Below are positions 1 through 8,918 of a stretch of 64,000 bases of DNA, in pieces. The DNA is taken from NCBI RefSeq assembly GCF_900102725.1, contig NZ_FNJW01000003.1, positions 1 through 64,000 of the forward strand. Reading direction: 5' to 3'. A program made the translations under genes and the position numbers. A model generated the notes under the pieces. It was not told where the DNA came from, ran no database searches, and worked only from the letters and a program-made list of their open reading frames with translations. The stretch is from Carnobacterium viridans (GTDB taxonomy: Bacteria > Bacillota > Bacilli > Lactobacillales > Carnobacteriaceae). Position 1 is the stretch's first letter, and each line of letters opens with the position of its first letter.

Positions 1-301
1 GGTTTACTTAATGAACTACCTTGAAGATGGGGAATGTCACTCTCAAATAATCTAGCAGAGCGCAGCATTCGTCCATTCGTAGTTGGTCGTAAAGCTTGGA
101 ATTTTTCTACCAGTACCAAAGGTGCAACAGCGAGTGGTGGTGTTTATAGTTTAATCCAAACGGCAAAACTAAATTGGTTAAATCCGTATAAGTATCTTCA
201 TTACTTATTTGAAGAACTGCCTGATACACATTTAAGAATACCCTGAATTACTTCAAGCGCTATTGCCATGGAGTGTGGAAGTTCAAGAAGATTACAGATA
301 A
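1..301 (+). pseudogene. IS66-family transposase, C-terminal fragment, frameshifted
   Basis: The stretch LSNNLAERSIRPFVVGRK followed by NWLNPYKYLHYLFEELP is characteristic of the C-terminal end of IS66-family DDE transposases. The window begins inside the gene. The first codons read YLMNYLEDGE in one frame, then the reading frame moves by one base around position 25-40. A second one-base slip near 244 puts the final segment (ELLQALLPWSVEVQEDYR, stop at 299-301) in a third frame. Two shifts in 300 bp indicate a dead copy, or homopolymer errors in the assembly. It cannot encode an active transposase as written. Confidence 0.85.
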
Positions 302-340
302 CCCTCACTATAATAAAACATTATAGCAAGGGTTATTTGT
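298..340 (+). terminator. Hairpin after the IS66 transposase
   Basis: ATAACCCT (298-305) and CTATAAT pair with ATTATAG and AGGGTTAT (329-336) in a nearly perfect stem followed by TTTGT. It lies directly on the transposase stop codon and probably ends its transcript. Confidence 0.6.
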
Positions 341-513
341 CATAGCTAGATACCGTTTCATTTGCGCTTACGATTATCCTATTGATAATCCAAGTATCTC
401 CTTTTAACTGAAACAAGCCAAGATAGGGATGATCAAGAATAAAAAATAGCATCTAAAAGACTATCTAGTTGAGCTTTCCCACTAGTTGGTCTCTTAGGTA
501 CTATCTCTATTTT
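302..513. other. Non-coding; probable right end of the IS66 element near 371
   Basis: After the hairpin there is no open frame. The string TGCGCTTAC ending at 371 looks like the reverse complement of the GTAAGCG type terminus that IS66 elements often carry, so the element may end there. The left end lies outside the window, so neither the inverted repeat nor a target duplication can be confirmed. Confidence 0.35.
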
Positions 514-1510
514 TTATAAAGCGATTTGTGTTCCAACTCCAAGTTTTTTAGCTTTTACAAGAATCTTTTCAGCTGTCACAACATCCAATACCGCTGTTCC
601 AACCGTTTTAAAAACAGTTATGTCTTCTTCATTTTCACGACCTAAAATTTTACCTAACATCACTTCACCAAGATCTCCTTGGTAGTGACTTCTTTCTACT
701 AAACCTTTTTTTAACGGAGTAATGATATCGCCAGCTTCTGCCAGAACACCTTCCATTGTAATCGAAGATAACTTTATCTGCACGAACAATGATTTCGCTT
801 GGTAATTCGTGCATTTCAGGAGTATACGCTCCAACACCATTAACATGAGCACCATTTTTTTACATGTTCTCCAGAAAATGTTGCACGTCTAGATGTTGTC
901 ACAGAAGTAATAATATCTGCGCCTTTAACCGCTTCTTCTGAATTGTCTACTGCAATTAATTTCGTATTAAAATGTGCAAATTGTTCTGACATCTCTTTTT
1001 ACAAATTGTTCACAACGCTCTTTGTCAATATCTACTATCCTTACTTCGTCTAAATGAACGAACCGTTAACATCGCTTCTAGTTGAGAAATAGCTTGTCCA
1101 CCCGTTCCGATTAAAGCAGCAATTTTAGCATCTTTACGAGCTAAAATATCTGTTGCCGCTCCCTGAACAGCTCCAGTGCGTAGTTGTGTTAGATAAGTGC
1201 CATCCATCATTGCTTCTACTATTCCCGTTTCAGCATTTAGTAAAACCATCGTTGCTGGCACACTTGGTAAATTCTTTTCAATATTACCAGGGTAAATCGA
1301 AACAATCTTAACTCCCAAAGCTTGGTTGTTGCCAGCGACATAGGCTGGCATATATAAGCTTTGCCCGCCATGTTCAGGAACATCAATATTTGTACGCAAC
1401 GGAACTGTGCTTTTCCCTTGTGAGAAAAGACGTAAAGCTTCTTTATCTGCTTGAATAGCTTCCTCCATTGTAAAAACAGTTTGCATTTCTTTTTTCGTCA
1501 ATACAATCAT
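514..1510 (-). pseudogene. Ornithine cyclodeaminase/mu-crystallin family, multiply frameshifted
   Basis: Residues 1-150 from the start at 1510 match the ornithine cyclodeaminase/alanine dehydrogenase family: a start with VLTKKEMQTVFTMEEAI, a central GTYLTQLRTGA and the Rossmann motif IGTGGQA. After about 1070 the protein continues in other frames: DEVRIVDIDKERCEQF, then EEAVKGADIITSVTTS, then HVNGVGAYTPEMHELP, and finally TMEGVLAEAGDIITPLKKG to the stop at 514. At least four single-base slips are needed to reassemble about 330 aa. The start is preceded by AAGGAG. As written the gene is inactive, leaving only the N-terminal half. Confidence 0.8.
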
Positions 1511-1629
1511 TCTTCTCTCTCCTTCTTAAAACTTATTTCAGATACCTTTTAACCACAATCTCTTTGAACTTATTTTTTTATTTCTTTTGTATCTTTTAGT
1601 TAGCACTATCTGTTAAGTCCATTTTAGAT

Positions 1630-2486
1630 TTACGCATTTCTAAAACCATAAGTAACAGCTGTATAAAGCAAAATCACAATAACCAACCATTGAAGCATAC
1701 CAACGTTTAATGATTTAACAAAGTAAACGGCTGTCAATACACCTAGTACTCCAAATGTAGAGGTAAATAACGTGATTTTACGACTATACTCACCAAATTT
1801 AACGAATTGCATACTTCCGATTGGAACTGAGAATGTTGCTGCTCCATCATGATGGGGAAAGCTACTGCTGGATTCATGCCTAAAGCATAAACCGTAGCCA
1901 TTGTTAGCGCATATGAACCAATACCAATATTGTTTAATGCACCATAAGCAAATAATAAAACACCGGCTGTTACTAATTTTAGACCATATAATTCAGTTGC
2001 CGTTCCATTGGAAGGAATTAAATTGAATTTTCCAGCTAAAATTAACAATGCAGCAATAGTCAAACCGATTGAAATAAATTGTTTAATTGTTTTTCTGGTA
2101 ATTTCACAAACAAAACGTGGTCCTACATATGCTCCAATGACTTGACTGATAATACAAACAGCTAATGTTTTAAGACCAACATCAATCGATGTGATATATA
2201 ATAGGGCCATTGCCGCTACTGGAATAACACATTGTGCATTTAATGTTCCTGGTAGTTTCTTTAGAGGCACCCATTTCAACTTTCGATACAAGACTGTTCC
2301 AATAGCAAAATCTGATACGCCAAAAGTGGAAAGTAAAAACGTGAAGAATGAAGTAAATGGAAGTGCCAATGTACTAGCAGGTTCAGTCATAATTTCATTT
2401 TTATGCTTTACCAAATCTTTCACAAAAGAAAATACAAAAAATAAGTTCACAATCACAATCAAAGATAATAATACCCTAGTCATCAT
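1630..2486 (-). pseudogene. Sulfite exporter TauE/SafE family permease, one frameshift
   Basis: A hydrophobic protein with about eight predicted membrane segments, of the TauE/SafE (DUF81) anion exporter type. The frame runs from 2486 to about 1851, where FPIMM should continue GAATFSVPIGSMQFV; loss of one G in a short G run moves this into another frame that continues to the stop at 1630 (ending in VTYGFRNA). The start is placed at 2486 because TTGGAGG lies five bases upstream. It sits between the TrmB regulator and the broken cyclodeaminase gene on the same strand, so the three probably formed one operon. Confidence 0.75.
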
Positions 2487-2506
2487 AGTTTCCTCCAACA
2501 ATTTTT

Positions 2507-3307
2507 TTAGTTTTTATAAATATTTCTAACATCCATTAAATCTTTTCCAAATACTTCTTTTGCCGGATCTTCTAGTTGTTTAATCATGCGTAAATTATAG
2601 GCATCATGGATAATGTACTCTTTGGCTAATTTAACCATCGAATGATTTCTTGTCCAGATAACATCTGGCTGATCTGTTGGTAATGTCCCATACACTACTT
2701 CTTTTGAATCTGCTACTAAGCTAATCCAACGACTGCCATAATCTTTTAATTTGTCTTCTTCAAAGCCATGTTTATAAAAACGAGTAAATGGTAATTCATA
2801 TCGCTGTTCTTGACTAAATAAAATAACAATGAAATTCTCTAATCGCTGTTCAGCTTTGGTGAGCAAATCTACCATTTCTATTGTTAAATCTTCTTCCCAA
2901 ACTTGTAGATACAAATCTTTTTTTGAACTTTCAATTAATTCATTTACTTTTTCAATCACTCGGTTGTATTCAGAAAAATTCCATAACGTTTCTGTTATTT
3001 CTGTTTCTTCAATACTGCCTAAAATTTTTTCAATTTCTTCAAAATCACTTTTCATTTTCTTCTTTAATTGCTCAATCACTTTTTCAACTGGCTGAGCCAT
3101 ATACCGCACTGGATCTGTATTGCTACAAATAACTAAACCTTTTTTTAACAGGACATTTAGCGTATTGTATACCTTCGAGCGAGGGACACTTGAATTCTTG
3201 CTTACTTCATAACCTGTCTGACTACATTTTTTTAATAAGGCAATGTAAACTAATGTTTCATATTCTGAAAATTGATACTCTTTCATAATCGCTATTGCTC
3301 GATTCAT
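2507..3307 (-). CDS. TrmB-family transcriptional regulator
   Basis: A 266-aa protein with an N-terminal winged helix (about residues 8-75: YETLVYIALLKKCSQTGYEVSKNSSVPRSKVYNTLNVLLKKGLV, split here only as description) typical of TrmB regulators, a coiled-coil linker rich in K and E (75-105), and a C-terminal ligand-binding-like domain. TrmB proteins usually sense sugars or related ligands and repress neighbouring transport genes. GGGGAGGG lies just before the ATG. It is the only intact gene of the left block and probably regulated the adjacent permease and cyclodeaminase, both now broken. The ligand is unknown. Confidence 0.8.
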   Translation of the reverse strand: MNRAIAIMKEYQFSEYETLVYIALLKKCSQTGYEVSKNSSVPRSKVYNTLNVLLKKGLVICSNTDPVRYMAQPVEKVIEQLKKKMKSDFEEIEKILGSIEETEITETLWNFSEYNRVIEKVNELIESSKKDLYLQVWEEDLTIEMVDLLTKAEQRLENFIVILFSQEQRYELPFTRFYKHGFEEDKLKDYGSRWISLVADSKEVVYGTLPTDQPDVIWTRNHSMVKLAKEYIIHDAYNLRMIKQLEDPAKEVFGKDLMDVRNIYKN

Positions 3308-3896
3308 TTCCCTCCCCTTTATTAAGTGATTAGCCTCACTTATTCGCTCTTTTTATTTAGGAGCTACCTTCAGTAACTACTATAATCCTAAATCATTTCA
3401 CTGTCAATCGTTTTGTGAATGTTTTATCTTGTTTTTCTGTTTTTTTTTTTTAGATAGTCACTTATCTCTATAGGTTATACTAGGTTTTAGATAATTTCAT
3501 ATTAATCCTTGATCGATAAAACACAATATCAATAATTAAATCAGGTTTTACCTGTATTCGTTTACAATAAATCACTACATAGAACAGACCAAAAGATAAG
3601 TATGAATTATTCAGGTAAGTAGTTAGGGACTCTTTAGGTGAAAAAAAATTTCTATAGCGAAATAAAGTGAAAGAAAATAGTTTTTGAGATTATTGACTTA
3701 TTTTTCTATTCTCAGATAGGAATTTATTGGGCTGAAAGAGGCCTCCAACACGTTAATTAACATTAATCAAGCTGAATTGACAAAGCCTTAATCCAACAAA
3801 AATCGGATCCGCTCAGGGTGCCTGACGATACAAAAAAAATAAATAATCTTTGTATTTCAACTTTTGAAAAAACTTACTTTTTATCCTTTATCTTTT
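3308..3896. other. 589-bp gap without a recognisable gene
   Basis: AT-rich sequence between the regulator start and the 3-prime end of the transfer operon. It contains stop codons in all frames at short distances and a long T run near 3440. I see no convincing RNA gene or repeat. It probably marks a junction between the acquired left block and the conjugation operon. Confidence 0.5.
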
Positions 3897-4754
3897 TTAT
3901 TTTGCTGCAGAAGCTGCACTTGTTACACTTTTTGCTCGCATCATGTACATTCGAGTAGCCATTTTACCACCTTGCATAGTTGCTTTACCAGATCCTGTTC
4001 CATACCACATGCTTCTTAAAACACTTGGCCCACGAATAATTAATACGCCAAAACCAATTAGCAACATAAAACTATACCATTCAAACGTTGTACTAGATAA
4101 TACTTCTACAATTCCGACCATTAAACCCATCTGTACAATAATGCTCACAATTTGGCTCAGAAATTCGCGCCACCATACAGACATATAATTGTATTCCTCA
4201 TTGATAATAGATATCGCTGCCCAGACACTCAACAACTCCAACAAGACAAGATCCGCATGATAAATACAAATTTTGATTAAGAATGTCGCAAATACAATCA
4301 ATAAGAATAAAAGTAATATAAGTGTACTGGTAACATTAGGAGCGACTTGCGAGACGTCTTCTATGTTAATAAAAGAATTGATTTTTTCTGCAGTCATACC
4401 ACCAATTGAACTAAACATCCATTCTCCTAATGGATAGACAATCATATCGAGTGAAAAAATTAAAATTAAAGGTAAAATTAGTACCATTGCACTAGCCTTA
4501 AAAGAATCGACAATCAATCCCCATACAGAAGCATCTCGACTACCTTCAGCTTCAGATAATAAGAAAATCAATACTTTTGCTAGAGCAATTGTAACCAACA
4601 TTACACCACCAAAAGCTATAAAAATTCCATACAGTTGAGAGAAAAAACCACTCAGTGCATTGTGATCAAAAATAAGCTTTCCTAAAAGGTTAAAGGTTGT
4701 TTCTAGCAAATCTGTAATCCAGTCTGAAAACATTTTGGAAATCCTTTCTCCCAT
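3897..4754 (-). CDS. trsL: Conjugal transfer membrane protein, TrbL/VirB6-like (TrsL)
   Basis: A polytopic membrane protein of about 285 aa with six to seven hydrophobic segments, the position and topology expected for the VirB6/TrbL inner-membrane channel subunit of a type IV secretion system. It is the last gene of the transfer operon. An upstream GTG at 4763 would also be in frame, but AAGGTGAG lies about eight bases before the ATG at 4754, which favours that start; the 5-prime end overlaps or abuts the lipoprotein gene. The C-terminus is basic and alanine-rich (MRAKSVTSAASAAK). The family assignment rests on topology and gene order. Confidence 0.7.
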   Translation of the reverse strand: MGERISKMFSDWITDLLETTFNLLGKLIFDHNALSGFFSQLYGIFIAFGGVMLVTIALAKVLIFLLSEAEGSRDASVWGLIVDSFKASAMVLILPLILIFSLDMIVYPLGEWMFSSIGGMTAEKINSFINIEDVSQVAPNVTSTLILLLFLLIVFATFLIKICIYHADLVLLELLSVWAAISIINEEYNYMSVWWREFLSQIVSIIVQMGLMVGIVEVLSSTTFEWYSFMLLIGFGVLIIRGPSVLRSMWYGTGSGKATMQGGKMATRMYMMRAKSVTSAASAAK

Positions 4755-4756
4755 AT

Positions 4757-5257
4757 TTACCACTCACCTTCTACAACAGAATTCAGTTTCCACTCTCCAT
4801 CTTCTATATTCATTTCAATCTCTACCAAACTAGGTGTAATTGTAGATATACTTTCAATTGAAGCACTGTGATTTACTACTTCCAATTCAGGATTTACGTT
4901 ACTTTCCTCAATACTAAACGCTTGCCAAAAAACACCATTATCATAACTTTCTTCACTTTCTCTTAAAAAAAATAAATCTTTACTAAATACAGCATCTGTA
5001 TTGAATCCATAGTTTTCAACCTCTTCAGTAATTTCTTCTTGATAACTTTCTGTTAAGTAAGGAAAAACATCCTCTTCTAAATGAGCTAGTAAATCATCGT
5101 TATCTAAATCAGAAAAACGTTCTCGCTCTTCGTGTAGATTCAAAAAACTTTCTAACTGGTCTGTACTCTTTTCTAGTGCCTCTTCTTCGTTAAAGCCACA
5201 TCCGGATAAAAATAATAAAACGCTCAATAACATTAACCCTTTCGTTCCTTTAATCAT
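4757..5257 (-). CDS. Putative conjugation lipoprotein
   Basis: 166 aa with a type II signal peptide: KGTKGLMLLSVLLFLSGC, where the lipobox LSGC places the lipidated cysteine at about residue 20. The mature part is very acidic (many E and D) with no motif I recognise. It lies between the VirD4 gene and the VirB6-like gene, so it is likely an outer-face component of the mating channel. Lipoproteins at this place in the operon are common in Gram-positive type IV systems. Function beyond that is unknown. Confidence 0.7.
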   Translation of the reverse strand: MIKGTKGLMLLSVLLFLSGCGFNEEEALEKSTDQLESFLNLHEERERFSDLDNDDLLAHLEEDVFPYLTESYQEEITEEVENYGFNTDAVFSKDLFFLRESEESYDNGVFWQAFSIEESNVNPELEVVNHSASIESISTITPSLVEIEMNIEDGEWKLNSVVEGEW

Positions 5258-5273
5258 TACGTCACTACCTTCC

Positions 5274-6791
5274 TCAGTTCATTGACTTAAAAAAGCCGGA
5301 AGCTTCAGTTATTATTTCTTGTTCTTTTTGCTCTTTTGCTTTTTCTCGTTCTACAGACTCATCCTTTTCTCGTTCGGTTCGATTCTCAGCGTTTGATTGC
5401 ATATAGTCTTGATAGTTTTCTTTATCTTGTTCGAATTTTTCTAGTTGTTCAGCTGTAGAATGTGGTGTGTAATCCCTTTGATTCAACAAAAATTTTGGTT
5501 GTGGAAACAACTCAAATTGGAAAGCTTTTTTTGCTTGAATGGGGCGTTTATTCTGAAAGACAATTAAACTCGTATCGTCTGGCATCTGCATAATTTCACC
5601 AGCCGTCATTAAATCTCTTCCGGTGTAACTTTGATTTTCACTGGAACTACTAGAGTTGTTCTCTTTTCCATGTTGTGTGCTCTCAGACTCGGTTTCAACC
5701 TTTACGGTAGCTTTATCCAATAATCGTTTAAAGTACTCCGCAGTAGTCGAATTTGCAGCATTTAAGCACGTTTTCACGGCACAGTTCCCTAAAATACTTT
5801 CCGCTTTTTTTTCACCATATTTATCCTGCAATTGCGTCAAAGTTTGGATAATAGTGGCCACTCCAATTCCATACCCTCTACAAGTAGCTAAAAACTCTTC
5901 ATATCCAGGAAATTTACCTAAGTTTACAAATTCATCTAAAATAAAGTTCACTGATTTTGGCAATTTTGAATGGTTTTCAGATGCAAAATCATAAAGTTCG
6001 TTAAATAACTGGCTAAAAAAGATATTGATTAACCCTTCCCAGGATTGATCCATAACCGGAATAATCACGTAAAGCACCATTTTTTTTCGGCCAATATCTC
6101 GTAAATTAAAATCACTAAATCGCGTGAATTCGGCAACTTCATCATCCACAAAGTCGGATATTGTTGTTAGAAGGGACATAATGATACTGCCTTGCATGTC
6201 TCCTTTGGCTTTTTTATAGCCTAATTCATACGCTCGTCTAGCTGGGTGCTTGCGTTCAAGTTTTAAAAACTCTTCATCTAAGCCACTTTCGCCATCCTCA
6301 TCTGATTCAGGGTCGAACTCTTGTAAAAAGTCTAAGATGCCCTCCATATTTCGTCTTTCAGGAGGCAATTCATACTTCACGAACAAAATAAGAGCCTTTA
6401 ACAGTGCTCGTTGTGAGTAATACCAAACGTCTCTTTTACTGTCTTTGTTAGCACTGTCCACAATTTTAGTCGCCACTGTGGTGGCATGAATGTCTTTTTT
6501 GACGTAATCAATAGGATTGTGTCGGTCAGAAGCCATCATATTTGCAAAATTCAGGACCCGGACGTCATAGCCTTGCTGCTGTTTAACGGCAGCTGTTTGC
6601 TCATAAACTTCTCCTTTTGGATCCGTCACAACGATGCTATTTTCCGTTTCATTATAGACATTTGTAATCACAAAACTTTGGGTTTTAAAAGACCCCGGTC
6701 CTCCCATCACCATTATATTTCGATTGGGTTTTGATTCTGTGGGTTGAATAATGACTTTACTATTTAAAATACCTAAAATGGTTCCTGTCAT
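5274..6791 (-). CDS. trsK: Type IV coupling protein, VirD4 ATPase part (TrsK)
   Basis: 505-aa ATPase that brings the relaxase-DNA complex to the secretion channel. The Walker A region is GGPGSFKTQSF (residues about 31-41), with F in place of the usual G before K, and the Walker B-like strand is VNFILDEFVNLG. QTLTQLQDKYG and the C-terminal FQNKRPIQAKK are typical for the family. It has no membrane anchor: the start codon overlaps the stop of the upstream gene (ATGA at 6788-6791), and that upstream protein carries the anchor plus the HGSARWA motif usually found inside VirD4. The C-terminal 80 residues are highly charged. Confidence 0.88.
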   Translation of the reverse strand: MTGTILGILNSKVIIQPTESKPNRNIMVMGGPGSFKTQSFVITNVYNETENSIVVTDPKGEVYEQTAAVKQQQGYDVRVLNFANMMASDRHNPIDYVKKDIHATTVATKIVDSANKDSKRDVWYYSQRALLKALILFVKYELPPERRNMEGILDFLQEFDPESDEDGESGLDEEFLKLERKHPARRAYELGYKKAKGDMQGSIIMSLLTTISDFVDDEVAEFTRFSDFNLRDIGRKKMVLYVIIPVMDQSWEGLINIFFSQLFNELYDFASENHSKLPKSVNFILDEFVNLGKFPGYEEFLATCRGYGIGVATIIQTLTQLQDKYGEKKAESILGNCAVKTCLNAANSTTAEYFKRLLDKATVKVETESESTQHGKENNSSSSSENQSYTGRDLMTAGEIMQMPDDTSLIVFQNKRPIQAKKAFQFELFPQPKFLLNQRDYTPHSTAEQLEKFEQDKENYQDYMQSNAENRTEREKDESVEREKAKEQKEQEIITEASGFFKSMN

Positions 6792-7249
6792 CTGGTTTCC
6801 TCCCCTTCAGTTGGTTGATCAAGCGAAGCGGTAAAATTTTTCAGGATCTCTTGCTTAGATTGAGCCAGGTAATTTTTTCCGTCAAAAATCTCTTTTTCAC
6901 GTGCCCAACGTGCTGAACCATGGTATTGGTTTCGTTCATCGGCTTCCCATCCCTCTTTCTTTTCTTTAGACGCTAATTTGATTTGAATAGAAGCACAATA
7001 AAGTAAAAGACCGATGGTTCCCATTATAAATAATGGATTTTTTGTTTCTATCAATATTTGAATCGTTTGAAAAGGATGGAGAAGTGTCTCTTTTACTGTT
7101 TCAAGTAAGATAGTGGTCGTTAAAGACAATTTAAACTCGGAAAAGGTCATAATCAATTGAGTCACCACTACTAAACACCACTCCGAAAGGACAAAACTAA
7201 CGAGAAACCAAATGAGTTTCTTTTTTATTTTGTTTAAAAATTTTTCCAC
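6788..7249 (-). CDS. Membrane-anchor part of the coupling protein (TrsJ-like)
   Basis: 153 aa with two strong membrane segments (about residues 12-35 and 72-90) followed by a soluble tail containing QYHGSARWAREKEI. In single-chain VirD4/TraG proteins this motif lies between the membrane anchor and the ATPase domain, so the present protein plus TrsK together equal one VirD4. The two genes overlap by four bases, which fits translational coupling. Whether this split is ancestral in the pSK41-like systems or recent cannot be decided here. Confidence 0.72.
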   Translation of the reverse strand: MEKFLNKIKKKLIWFLVSFVLSEWCLVVVTQLIMTFSEFKLSLTTTILLETVKETLLHPFQTIQILIETKNPLFIMGTIGLLLYCASIQIKLASKEKKEGWEADERNQYHGSARWAREKEIFDGKNYLAQSKQEILKNFTASLDQPTEGEETR

Positions 7250-7270
7250 CGAATGCCTCCCTTAACGACT

Positions 7271-7816
7271 TTAGTTGGTTGCTGTCAAACCTAGATTTGT
7301 TAACTGGCTAATGTGATACTCTCCATTAGTTTCAATGAGGGTTACTTGATACAGTTGCGGCAAACGAGAAACCACTTCATGATCCAACGAGTATTCAGTA
7401 GTTAATTGAACCAAAAAAATCAGTTCCTCAGTCGGATGAAGATAAATAGTCAGTTCCTTTAACTGATTCTTTACATCTAAAAGAGGCGGATCTGTAGAAG
7501 AAAGTTCTTTTAGTCGTTGAATGGTTTCATCTGTAGCCTTGTTTTGTAAGTGGTCGAAACGAGTAAGATAAGTAGCGTTATCGTAGTCTAAATAAGTACG
7601 TAATCCCTCTTCAATCACGGTCAGTTTCTTTTTATTCGCTACAGTGTCAGTAAACTTATCCTCTTGATTGATTAGTTGTTCCATTGTTTTTAATTCTTTT
7701 TCTGTTTTTGAGAGCTTACTTTCTAGTCCTCGATTCGTTTGGTTTAAACTAAAGAGCGATACAATCAAAATAAGTACCGTTACGGTTCCAGTAACGGTTA
7801 GTAGTAATTTTTTCAT
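7271..7816 (-). CDS. Conjugation protein with N-terminal membrane anchor (TrsH-like position)
   Basis: 181 aa. Residues 5-25 form one membrane segment (LLLTVTGTVTVLILIVSLF), followed by a coiled coil (LESKLSKTEKELKTMEQL) and an extracytoplasmic domain of about 120 residues that looks NTF2/VirB8-like in size, though I see no diagnostic motif. It lies between the hydrolase and coupling-protein genes in the transfer operon. VirB8-like scaffold proteins of this size and topology are usual in Gram-positive systems, so that role is an inference. Confidence 0.6.
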   Translation of the reverse strand: MKKLLLTVTGTVTVLILIVSLFSLNQTNRGLESKLSKTEKELKTMEQLINQEDKFTDTVANKKKLTVIEEGLRTYLDYDNATYLTRFDHLQNKATDETIQRLKELSSTDPPLLDVKNQLKELTIYLHPTEELIFLVQLTTEYSLDHEVVSRLPQLYQVTLIETNGEYHISQLTNLGLTATN

Positions 7817-7845
7817 CTCTATACCTCAATCTTTTAACTCATTCA

Positions 7846-8901
7846 TTACAATCCCAACAAGGGTGCTGGATCGATTCGATTATTGTTTTGATAGACCTCA
7901 AAATGCAAATGGACACCAGTGGAAGACCCAGAAGTACCCATATAGCCAATGGATTCGCCTGTTTCAACTTGTTGACCAGGTAAAACGGTGATTTCTTTTA
8001 AATGAGCGTAGAGCGTCTCTATTCCATTGCCATTCGTTAGTTTCACGTAATTTCCCCAACTACTGGAGTAAGCTGCTTGACTAACTTTTCCTTTCAATGC
8101 CGCAAAAACAGGTGGATTTCCACCATTCATAGGCGCAAAATCAACACCTCCATGCAGTTTATGTTCTCCCGTTATAGGATGGATTCGAAAACCAAAAGCA
8201 GATGTAATGGTTTGATCTTCAACGGGAAAGGCTAGTACTCCATTGCCGGGTACCCCACTGTTTAGGGCTTGCTGCACTAAATCGGCATAATAAAAATTAC
8301 CACCATTCGTGTATAAGTAATTGCCATTTTCATCAGCCACCGGGGATGAGTACGGATACGTTTGACCGGATGTATTGCCTAAAGAAGGTGCGACAACTTC
8401 TTTAGAATACACTTCTGCCAATTCAGTTGTGTGAACACCGCCGTTATCTGCAATATATGTTAAATAACCACTACCAAAATTATAGCTCTGGATAGCCGTG
8501 TTTAAGTCCACTCCTATTTGATTCATTTGATCGATCACATCTTTAAAGTGCTTAATTCCTATCTGAATGCTGTAAACGGGATCTTGAATAGCATTAGGTG
8601 CTAAACCAATGGCTTCACTCGACTGCATGATATCTAACTGAGAACCATCTGACTCAGTAGCTGTAATGGCCAATACAATCTGTATATAATCTTCCATCCC
8701 ATATTTGGCTAGTTCCTCTTCCATGATGGGTTTCCATTTTAGAACCGATTCAGGTATAGAAGCCAATTCGTTCTCATCAGTTCCAGTAAAATAACTGGAA
8801 AAGGCAGTCACTAAGATGGTAATTAAGAGGACTAGTCCCAATACAGACCAAGCAAGAACTTTTCCGATTTTACTTTTAACATAAAACGTTAGTGGCTTCA
8901 T
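7846..8901 (-). CDS. trsG: Bifunctional peptidoglycan hydrolase (lysozyme-like plus M23)
   Basis: 351 aa. One membrane segment at residues 14-36, then a CwlT-type lysozyme-like domain (about 50-170) with the catalytic Glu in ITATESDGSQ and LDIMQSSEAIG, then a C-terminal M23 endopeptidase (about 225-345) with the zinc ligands in HGGVDFA and HLHFEV. The enzyme opens the cell wall locally so the secretion channel can be assembled, as VirB1-like proteins do. Both catalytic sets look intact. It sits in the middle of the transfer operon. Confidence 0.9.
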   Translation of the reverse strand: MKPLTFYVKSKIGKVLAWSVLGLVLLITILVTAFSSYFTGTDENELASIPESVLKWKPIMEEELAKYGMEDYIQIVLAITATESDGSQLDIMQSSEAIGLAPNAIQDPVYSIQIGIKHFKDVIDQMNQIGVDLNTAIQSYNFGSGYLTYIADNGGVHTTELAEVYSKEVVAPSLGNTSGQTYPYSSPVADENGNYLYTNGGNFYYADLVQQALNSGVPGNGVLAFPVEDQTITSAFGFRIHPITGEHKLHGGVDFAPMNGGNPPVFAALKGKVSQAAYSSSWGNYVKLTNGNGIETLYAHLKEITVLPGQQVETGESIGYMGTSGSSTGVHLHFEVYQNNNRIDPAPLLGL

Positions 8902-8918
8902 TTATATCCTCACCAACT

